Assembly (NCBI RefSeq): GCF_000090795.2
Contig: NW_003546312.1
Span: forward strand, 218,093 to 253,282
Direction of reading: 5' to 3'
From: Amphimedon queenslandica
Lineage: Eukaryota; Porifera; Demospongiae; Haplosclerida; Niphatidae
Length of the DNA stretch: 35,190 nucleotides
In this document: positions 23,701-35,190 of the stretch, in pieces
How positions within the stretch are numbered: the stretch's first letter is position 1
How the letters are laid out: every line of letters starts with the position of its first letter
Made by a program: the position numbers and the translations under genes
Notes under the pieces: model-generated
Seen by the model: the letters and a program-made list of their open reading frames with translations, nothing else
The model's database searches: none
Told to the model about the DNA's origin: nothing

Positions 23701-25845
23701 ACATTATGAGCTAACTTATAAGCCACTCCTCATGACTAAAGACTCACAGAAGCACCAGGTAATCATGCATGTAATACAGTAGCAATGATGTATAATTATA
23801 GTCTTGTACTTAGAAATGTAGACATTCAATTAAAAAGGAATTTGTGAATTGCTTTGATTGATAAAAATTTAACTGATGCATGTAATGAGTTTGTTTGAAA
23901 TACATATGTGTACATGTACATGTATTTTGTATCTGAGATACTTTATTTTTCTCTCTCTCTCTATAGGGTTCAATATTCTTTCCACTGCCTGATGGCACTG
24001 GTATATTATACAATATGTTAGGATCCGCTGATCCTCCTAAGCACTCTGGGTCTATAGTGCAAGAGATCCCGTGCAAGACCTCACACATTGAGTCCCTCAC
24101 TGTTCAGAACTGGCTGAGACACCCTCAGAGGTTCAGGGCAATGATTGAGAACATCAGACCAGAGAGGCTGGATAAATCAGTCACACTATATGGCCTTGAT
24201 TACATTGACGTGCCTGCTATGACTAAGAGAGAATATAAGATAAACTTTTATTCGTACAAGGAAGGATCTTTCCTTTTTAAAGTAAAAAAGTATTAAATAC
24301 TATTTTGACTTTATGATGAATTGTGATTACTGTATAAAATATGAGTCCTTTCATTTTTGTAATCCAGGTGATATTCCAGAATGAGACTACAGGAGAGTTC
24401 CAGTTTTATCATGTTCATTTCAAATCAGTTCCATCAGGGATCATCAGCACAATAGATCTAACCACAGCAGTTAGGCAGAGTGTCTCTCACACTATCACTA
24501 TTGACAATCCTTTCCCTATTCCCCTTAACATGACCACTTCTGTTAATGTACCTGATATTAGCATGCCTGCTAACTTCTTGATTGGAGCTGAGAGTCAGGT
24601 AGAGACTATCCTTTTATATATTGTACATATATGTACATGTACAATGTATGTGTACCAAAGCCTCTTATACATGTACATTGCACACATGTAGCTCTCAGTT
24701 ATCATGTCTTTCTTTTCTTCTTAGGGTAAATGTACATTTGAGTATTTGCCACTCAAAGTTGACGAGACGGTTGGGAAGTTGATCCTCCAGTGTAATGAGT
24801 TAGGATCATATCAATATGAACTGCATCTGAAGGCAACCCCACCAACTGCTGAGAAACCAGTTCACTTCACTACACTCCTGGGTAGTACACAGACACAAAC
24901 CTGTCACTTTACTAGCTATGCTAGAGGGAGAGTGGAGTATAGCTGTAAGGTAAGGGATGGGCCACACGTTATATACATGTACCAACTTGTCTGTATCTTA
25001 TGAATTATGTCAATTAAGTTTGTTTTGAGCAGTACCAGTTATTTTATTACTCTTGGTTACATGATGTGTGTCTATTTTTTGTCCGATAGATTGATAATCC
25101 TGATTTCCATGTTGACAAGTCAGTGACAGTCACAACAGTTGATGTGACGTATGAGCCATCAACCCTTGGAGATACCAATGCTACACTAACAATCTCTTCA
25201 TCATCAGGTATACATGTACTTCTACAGTGTGTGCTGTCTTAGAAGGACAGGGTGTGCATGTTTGTACAGCTAGAAATTTTTGCAGAGAATTAGGTTTTGT
25301 GAGTTTGCAGATAAATCAAAAGTGCGAAATTTAAATCCGCAAAATAGTTTAAATTATGCATTACCACAGTACATTATGCTACAATAACAACACTGCAAAA
25401 AATTAATCCACAAACAAAGTTATTTTTAAGGATTTGCAAAATTTTCTCTGCAAAATTAACTAGCTGTGTGTGTTATTAATGGTCACTGAAATGACGTTCT
25501 TGTTTTCTTAAAGGTGGTGATTACATGATTCCTCTGTACGGTCACTGTCTTGAGCCTAAGCCTCAAGGCCCATACTCCATTAAAGCAGGAGGGAATATCG
25601 TCATCCCTTTCAGGAATGTGTTCCACCAGACATCACAGTTCAGTTTTGTGTTGGATAATCCTGCTTTTAATATCAAGGCGAGCGAGACACTAAAGCCACG
25701 CAAAGTCCACAACCTGACGGTGTCTTTTGATGCAAGACAAGCTGATCCTAATATAGTGAAACTGGGCAAACTAGTTATATCCAGTAAGAGCAGTGGTAAT
25801 CTCAAGTGGACCTACTACCTCAAAGGACTAGCATCTGAAAAATAA
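3572..25845 (+). CDS. HYDIN: HYDIN, central-apparatus protein of motile cilia (3' 51 exons; N-terminus outside window)
   Basis: HYDIN is a giant protein of the C2b projection of the ciliary central pair, needed for normal ciliary beating; it is built of ASH/MSP-type beta-sandwich repeats with an adenylate-kinase-like insert. Here 51 exons join with GT-AG borders and consistent phase to 10,662 nt, or 3553 residues plus stop. Recognisable HYDIN stretches include ILKGLGLGPDG (exon 13), VPEWDDLMKTVKYV (exon 32), LNTGD/MNTGDIGAK-FNWDAEKF (exons 43-44), FFPLPDGTG (exon 47), YGLDYIDV (exon 47), YQYELHLKATP (exon 49) and the end KWTYYLKG. Human HYDIN has 5121 residues, so roughly 1500 N-terminal residues must be encoded to the left. 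The first visible exon starts at a phase-0 acceptor, so its preceding intron is at least 640 bp, and longer than 3.5 kb if nothing at 1-3571 belongs to HYDIN. No stop or frameshift was seen. Exons are listed in the block entries. Confidence 0.96.
3770..4153. mobile_element. Possible MITE in HYDIN intron 3740-4214
   Basis: The left end (about 3771-3806) reads AGAGCGCCTTTTTCTGAGGG followed by CTATAAATTT. The right end in reverse complement reads AGGGTGCTCTTTTTCCAAGG followed by GCTATAAATTT. This is about 35 bp of imperfect terminal inverted repeat around some 310 bp without an ORF, filling most of the intron. The ends are less exact than in the elements at 8784, 9379 and 10800, so the boundaries are approximate. 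Confidence 0.5.
4607..7455. repeat. ACATGT hexamer microsatellites in HYDIN introns (densest examples)
   Basis: Runs of the palindromic unit ACATGT, read as TACATGTACATG, lie at about 4607-4688, 4971-5010, 5137-5166, 5365-5411, 5459-5474, 5873-5931, 7123-7152 and 7362-7454, always in introns. The same repeat recurs in most later HYDIN introns, for example 9866-9941, 10479-10492, 12560-12600, 13061-13136, 14114-14165, 16196-16240, 17584-17613, 19101-19165, 19616-19675, 20028-20080 and 23298-23331. It is absent from the exons and rarer in the pyruvate kinase introns (30133-30150, 34122-34190). Being self-complementary, the runs could form hairpins in DNA or pre-mRNA. Confidence 0.9.
5961..7080 (+). 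other. HYDIN: HYDIN exon 7: adenylate-kinase-like (Hydin_ADK) insert
   Basis: This 1120-nt exon is the largest in the gene. It encodes a Walker A loop GSPYSGKT at 6435-6458, preceded by the hydrophobic strand GIAIVIY and followed by HSRKLAALYDIPILTIDGL. That order is the P-loop, helix and second strand of nucleoside monophosphate kinases. Further on, GVVFDGLQSNF fits a second kinase-like strand. Pfam recognises this part of HYDIN as Hydin_ADK. The insert between the two halves (about 6540-6830) is rich in Ala, Ser and Thr. Whether it binds or turns over nucleotide is not known; the Gly-Lys-Thr of the loop is intact here. The exon ends in phase 1. Confidence 0.92.
7182..8365 (+). other. HYDIN: HYDIN exons 8-11: charged coiled-coil linker with polyglutamine
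   Basis: Exons: 7182-7332, 7480-7794, 7885-7959, 8200-8365; phases after each 2, 2, 2, 0. Exons 8 and 9 encode long Glu/Arg/Lys-rich helix (KERERIERERREE-like), probably coiled coil, following directly on the kinase-like insert. Positions 7583-7612 are a CAG/CAA tract giving ten glutamines and a histidine, followed by a low-complexity Pro/Ser/Thr segment. For exon 10 the donor GTATGA at 7960 was chosen because reading on meets a stop at 7973-7975, while the jump to 8200 keeps phase and gives FSLYESSKQSIRNLLDNWD. The acceptor at 8198-8199 follows a long CT tract. Confidence 0.88.
8425..8770. repeat. Two tandem copies of the dispersed repeat
   Basis: Positions 8434-8490 and 8628-8690 both read (G)TAGAAA-TTT-AACTGATTCCAATCAAA-TT-GATTTTTTA-GAATTTTTA, about 193 bp apart. 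A CCAAATTT...AAAAATGACTAGG head lies between them. Positions 8511-8533 form a perfect 9-bp stem, CCCTGTACT/AGTACAGGG, with a 5-base loop. The copy continues into the GCTTGTCAGCTC...TAGCTCACTTAGC tail that also appears at 3480-3530 and 32222-32245. No ORF is present. Confidence 0.7.
8784..8987. mobile_element. TA-flanked MITE in HYDIN intron 8366-9065
   Basis: The ends are CCGTATAGCGGGTATATTTT on the left and, in reverse complement, GCGTATAGCGGGTATATTCC on the right, and TA stands directly outside each end (8782-8783, 8988-8989). The 204-bp element has no ORF. TA target duplication and short inverted ends are the hallmarks of non-autonomous Tc1/mariner-type elements. The element starts right after a copy of the dispersed repeat. 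Confidence 0.8.
9379..9600. mobile_element. TA-flanked MITE in HYDIN intron 9264-9683
   Basis: The left end reads CCGTATAGAATGATTTATTT then GCGAG. The right end in reverse complement reads CCATACAAGATGATTTATTG then GCGAG. TA flanks both sides (9377-9378, 9601-9602). The internal arms also pair (ATTGGTGATT against AATCACCAAT), so much of the 222 bp can fold back. No ORF is present. Confidence 0.75.
10800..10996. mobile_element. TA-flanked MITE in HYDIN intron 10723-11327
   Basis: The left end reads CCTTAAGCCTACTATTTTTA then GCGTCTACTAA. The right end in reverse complement reads CCTTAAGCCTACTATTATTT then GCGTCTACTAA, about 31 bp with two mismatches. TA duplications stand at 10798-10799 and 10997-10998. 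Length is 197 bp, without ORF. The near-identical ends suggest recent insertion compared with the other elements. Confidence 0.88.
17335..17585. repeat. Divergent copy of the dispersed repeat in HYDIN intron 17262-17712
   Basis: The block contains CCAATCAAAACT, AATTTTAAAGTTTCTT, AAAATGGCT and, at 17510-17560, TTTTCTGATACACATTGATACCCTTATGCTGTGTAAAAAGTTTAAG in broken order. These are the same landmarks as in the copies at 8530 and 20262 but with many changes. It ends in an ACATGT run. Confidence 0.5.
18715..18850. repeat. Partial copy of the dispersed repeat in HYDIN intron 18614-18946
   Basis: Recognisable landmarks are AATCCTTCATTTTTATAATTTTTTTGATG, then GTTGTCTAGAAGGTTTCAATTAAAATTGG, then ATTTTTTATGAATTTTTTAAAGTTG, followed by an ACATGT run. 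The order is the same as in the 20262-20430 copy. Confidence 0.55.
20100..20440. repeat. Tandem copies of the dispersed repeat upstream of the nested gene
   Basis: TTTTATCAAAAATGAC at about 20114, TTTTGTCAAAAATGAC at about 20272 and TTTTGTCAAAAGTATG at about 20419 begin successive units roughly 150-160 bp apart. Each full unit runs: AAAATGAC..., ATTTTTCATTT, CTGATAC, an ACATGT-like run, GTTCTTATGTTGTGTAG, AAGTTTGAACTGATT, ATCAAAATTGG, then a T-rich tail. No ORF is present. It fills the 5' part of the HYDIN intron just before the nested gene. Confidence 0.7.
20703..21749 (+). CDS. Secreted cysteine-rich fibrinogen-related protein, intronless, nested in a HYDIN intron
   Basis: A single uninterrupted ORF of 348 codons starts at ATG 20703; an in-frame GTG at 20694 is not a credible animal start. 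Residues about 8-24 form a hydrophobic signal peptide (LTSLLSILLLLFFEAA). The mature part has N-glycosylation sequons (NGS, NMT, NATF, NYT, NLT). The C-terminal domain from GYY (about 21016) opens like a fibrinogen C-terminal domain, with YCDM and GGWMR, then diverges. Its 13 cysteines align one for one with those of the broken gene at 1662-2929. Shared blocks are GVSIT, H-x-WT, SCPC, GN-x-Y-x-CE, DPLWDG and IELRVC. It lacks the membrane anchor of that paralogue. AATAAA at 21838-21843 gives it its own 3' end. It lies wholly within HYDIN intron 20028-22044 on the same strand. Function is unknown; a secreted recognition or matrix role is inference. Confidence 0.9.
   Translation: MSFCYCLTSLLSILLLLFFEAAYEASASLDCMSDCTSPSETPSLYYQYCCLSPNNGRRIEMIKDDLVTIIVCPFNGLPESFCETIGSNYYSCSEVLERLPNTASGYYSLTLTNGSIISVYCDMEGSSCNGTGGWMRIGYVNMTEPGSTCPQGLYQYTIGGKTLCDRSNSSSTSQCNATFFSSMGLNYTEVCGQVRGYEFGSYADSFNSLDIDGVYVDGVSITYGSNPRKHIWTYAAGYAEDKSSDASSCPCITEYGGEPTPDFVGNHYYCEAGTIDANLTDGRLYPDDPLWDGLQCSMLESPCCISTGMPWFVRSIVTTDDDIELRVCSSEGYPDEATPIDIIELYIR
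21838..21843 (+). terminator. Polyadenylation signal of the nested gene
   Basis: AATAAA stands 89 bp after the stop codon, with a second one near 21872. A functional signal here would lie inside the HYDIN pre-mRNA. Confidence 0.6.
22045..25845 (+). other. HYDIN: HYDIN exons 41-51: C-terminal region and stop
   Basis: Exons: 22045-22413, 22474-22767, 22857-23026, 23114-23192, 23354-23494, 23549-23758, 23967-24281, 24368-24598, 24725-24949, 25090-25207, 25514-25845. The C-terminus is the best conserved part: RRILMMNTGDIGAK, FFPLPDGTG, EIPCKTSHIE, YGLDYIDVP, PSGIISTIDL, YQYELHLKATP, EKPVHFTTLLGS and PFRNVFHQTSQFSFVLDNPAF all have clear HYDIN counterparts. The donor after exon 43 was set at 23027, because ending one base later would put a stop at the start of exon 44. 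The stop TAA is at 25843-25845 after KWTYYLKGLASEK. No AATAAA follows within 500 bp; the first on this strand is at 26394-26399. Confidence 0.96.
25267..25466. mobile_element. MITE-like element in the last HYDIN intron
   Basis: The left end reads CAGCTAGAAATTTTTGCAGA. The right end in reverse complement reads CAGCTAGTTAATTTTGCAGA. TA precedes the left end at 25265-25266, but the right flank is GTGTG, so the target duplication is not preserved. Further internal pairing involves GCGAAATTT and GATTTGCAAAATTTTC blocks. About 200 bp, no ORF. Confidence 0.65.
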
Positions 25846-26878
25846 CATATCTACATGTATTAACTATAAAAAGAGCATTTTAACACTTTATTTAAATATA
25901 ATTTACTATTATTAAGATTAGAATATCCATTAACAAGACAATTTCAGAGCCAGGTATACCGATTGGCTGTAAGAGCCACTCCAGAAGAAGATATTCCCTT
26001 TCATCTTCACTTCTTTGCAATTAGCACCAATAAGTATCCCTTTCTCCCTACACTATCAGTAGTAGTGAAAGTGTTCATAATACAGTACATGTATACAAAT
26101 GCCACAGTGCAACACAAATAGTGTCAAACTTTTTTGGGCTGAAACTTTGTGTCTCTGACCTTGTGTAAGTCATTGAGAGCTCTGTTTTGAAGGTCAGACT
26201 ATAGCTCAGAGGCACCAAGTTCCTGTTTGAAAGACTCAAGATAAAGATCTTACTGTGTAATATCAATAGCGTCATGTATTAACCTTTCCTTTTACATTGT
26301 ATTCAGCATTATTGTAGTTAGGTGTAGTACCAGCATTATTATGTGTGCAGTCATAATGCATATCATTTTTATAGATATTTGACTAACTAGACAAATAAAA
26401 GCATAGATATTGATAAATGTATTAGTAATGGTACTGTTTTACCAGTAGTATATACAAGATCTTTGGTCAAATTTTGGGCCAAAAATTAGAAATAGAGATT
26501 TAAAATTTTTTTGATACATATCTACATACATGCTGTGTTGTTTTTTTCAAGTTCTAATCAATTATTTGGATTATACAAATTTTTGAAATTGCTCCAAATA
26601 TAGGTCAAAATTTTTGTACTAGCTACAAGGCTGCAAAAGTTGTGGCAGCCATTTTGAAGTGGGGTAAATCCTACTTAATGCTATGATGTTACTAATTATA
26701 GCACAACGTCATTGGCTAAATTTTGCCAAAATGGCTGGGAAAGATTTTTTGATTTTTATAATTATTTCTGTTCATAAACTTGTTGTTTGTCAAGTTTGAA
26801 AATGATTAATTGAATGTATTATTTATTGAGAAAAATTACAGTAATAAATGCGGTAACCAATTTTTTGTCATTTATGAA
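25846..26878. other. HYDIN 3' flank with dispersed repeat copies
   Basis: After the HYDIN stop there is no nearby AATAAA on the plus strand; the first is at 26394-26399. Positions 25948-26121 contain a 57-codon open stretch preceded by TTTCAG (see findings). Positions 26455-26610 and 26695-26820 are diverged copies of the dispersed repeat, with GGTCAAATTTTG, AATTTTTTTGATACAT, TTGCTCCAAAT and GGCTAAATTTTGCC. On the minus strand AATAAA (TTTATT at 26822-26827) serves the receptor relic that ends at 26879. Confidence 0.55.
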
Positions 26879-28199
<1,321 letters not shown>

Positions 28200-29661
28200 T
28201 CTGTGCATCAATAGTTTCAGGTATATAGAAACAGGCAGCTAGGTGTGTAGGTTGAATGTGATTATATACTATGTTGTACATGTTATGATAAATATGATAG
28301 TCGTTTGTTTTTACAAACGAGGAACTTTGCCACATATCATTAAGAATAATATGCCACCTTATATGCAAAATGTGGACAAAATAATAATAAGAGAGAGAGA
28401 AAAAAGACTTGTCTCTGTCATTGTTTCCTTATGTTAATCTCATAGATCTAATCATAGTTAGCCTATTTTATCAATGAAACGTACAGCATTTATTAACTTA
28501 TGCTCCTTTGTCATTACACTGAATGATTTACAATTCATGCCTTAATTTGTAGAGGGATAGACACTTGCACTGCAAGTTACAGTCATAAAAAGTAAAACAA
28601 TGGCATTTAAATGTACTAAGTCTTTAGCTTTGCTACAAATTAATCAAAATACATAAAAACTTTTTAGAATGCTAGCTGAGATTATTGATTACAATACAAG
28701 CATAGCATGATAATACTAAAGGAAGATAAAGGTGTGATGCTATAGCTGTCATATGCATAACTTTAAACAGTTTACTTAAAAACAGTGTACTTTGTTTGAA
28801 ATTATTCTTTACCATTTCCTTTTGATTAAAAAGCTAATACTTACTATAATCTATAGAACCAACACATATTGTACTGTTAATATTACCAAGTCAATAGTTT
28901 TAGCAGTTGATTTGTATCCATTGAACAGATGCAGCATAATAATCATTCCTGTATAAACTTTTTATTGTTACATTATACATCATACTAGTAATACTACTGA
29001 ACTAAATTATTTTGAGAGCCTGAGGATAGGAGAGCAAGAACCTGAAAAAATGGAAGAATGAGAGAAATATGTATAATATCAGTAATGATTATACATGTAT
29101 AGGTACTACAGTCTATATATTACATTACCAAAACTTCAATTGCATAAATCAAAGGTCACATGATTTATGCAAATATTATAGTCCGCTTAAACCTCATCAC
29201 AAGCTGCTGATCAATATAAAAGTTATATGGCATAAGGGATAAGTATATATTCATTAATATTAGAGTCAAATTTGATGTATGGACTAAAAAATGCTTGTTG
29301 AAATTAACATTGACAAAATAAATACTTATCTTAAAGAGACTTTTAATTTCTTGTATTTCTGCTCTAAAATTTAAGCTGATTCCAACAAAAATTCAGGTAG
29401 TGCTAAAATTACAGCATAGAGCTTGCTTGGGAAGGGATGGCCTGCTACCCTACAATAAGATGCAACTACTATTCCATGCTGATCTGCACTTAAGAGATGA
29501 GAGATGAGGAAATCTGTGGCTCCTGCCTTAGAAAGAGCTGTTTCTTCATCCATTATTATTGCATCTCCCAGCCACGCCCTAGCTAGCACCCATATATATA
29601 TATGCATCATAGATACTACATACGGAAATTGATGCAACGTATGCAAGTTGAAGTGAGCAAA
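28200..29661. other. Divergent intergenic region before pyruvate kinase
   Basis: No exon was found on either strand. A perfect 12-bp inverted repeat lies at 29140-29172 (listed separately). A short TA run (29591-29602) lies just before the pyruvate kinase ATGs. A weak relic of the dispersed repeat is visible at 29360-29395 (TTTAAGCTGATTCCAAC, AAAAATT). The promoter of pyruvate kinase should lie here; I cannot assign its elements with confidence. Confidence 0.5.
29140..29172. promoter_or_regulatory. Perfect 12-bp inverted repeat with octamer-like site
   Basis: TTGCATAAATCA at 29140-29151 is the exact reverse complement of TGATTTATGCAA at 29161-29172, separated by 9 bases. The right arm with its flank contains ATGCAAAT, the classic POU octamer, at 29167-29174. 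It lies about 490 bp upstream of the pyruvate kinase ATG. A regulatory role is inference. Confidence 0.35.
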
Positions 29662-34990
<5,329 letters not shown>

Positions 34991-35190
34991 CAGACTTAAG
35001 CCTTCTCCCATTGCTGACACTCATTATGTAGTTACACTATACATAGTCAAAGTTAGCTTAGCTTGTAGTGTGTAATCTTCTGCTGCTGTTATAATAGTCA
35101 AGTTATTAGTATTATTTGATTAGAATTTTAAAAAATACACACTTGTGCTTTATAATTATTATTAGCATCTTATGAAACTGTGTTCTATGA
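34991..35190. other. 3' flank of pyruvate kinase
   Basis: About 200 bp follow the stop. No AATAAA was found; the 3' UTR may continue beyond the window or use a variant signal. Confidence 0.5.

Overview
The window is eukaryotic nuclear DNA from an early-branching animal, most likely a demosponge. The reasons are AT-rich sequence, many very short GT-AG introns (often 50-200 bp), animal genes for motile cilia and glycolysis, and families of short TA-flanked inverted-repeat elements. The taxonomic call is inference; the exon models below are read directly from splice sites and reading phase.

Layout. Positions 1-346 hold the edge of an LTR retrotransposon on the minus strand (start of a Gag-like ORF, probable primer-binding site, about 285-bp LTR). 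At 1662-2929 lies a type II membrane protein gene with a cysteine-rich, fibrinogen-related ectodomain; it carries one in-frame stop and one frameshift, so it looks like a pseudogene. From 3572 to 25845 on the plus strand are 51 phase-consistent exons of HYDIN, the giant central-apparatus protein of motile cilia. They encode 3553 residues down to the natural stop; the N-terminal part lies off the left edge. The HYDIN intron 20028-22044 contains a complete intronless gene (20703-21749), same strand, for a secreted paralogue of the protein encoded at 1662-2929. At 26879-28199 (minus) is a seven-exon relic of a type I membrane receptor with NPxY-type tail motifs and three reading-frame lesions. 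From 29662 to 34990 (plus) is a complete 12-exon pyruvate kinase gene of 562 residues.

HYDIN and pyruvate kinase are single conserved genes with no lesions. The three receptor-like or secreted genes around and inside them belong to a different class: fast-changing, cysteine-rich surface or secreted families, two of three broken. Introns are crowded with a palindromic ACATGT hexamer repeat, a dispersed repeat of about 155-195 bp that itself carries ACATGT, and several small inverted-repeat (MITE-like) elements.

The most interesting points are the nested intronless gene and its broken paralogue, which share a 13-cysteine domain; the tyrosine-motif receptor relic; and the hexamer repeat, which runs straight out of several HYDIN splice donors.
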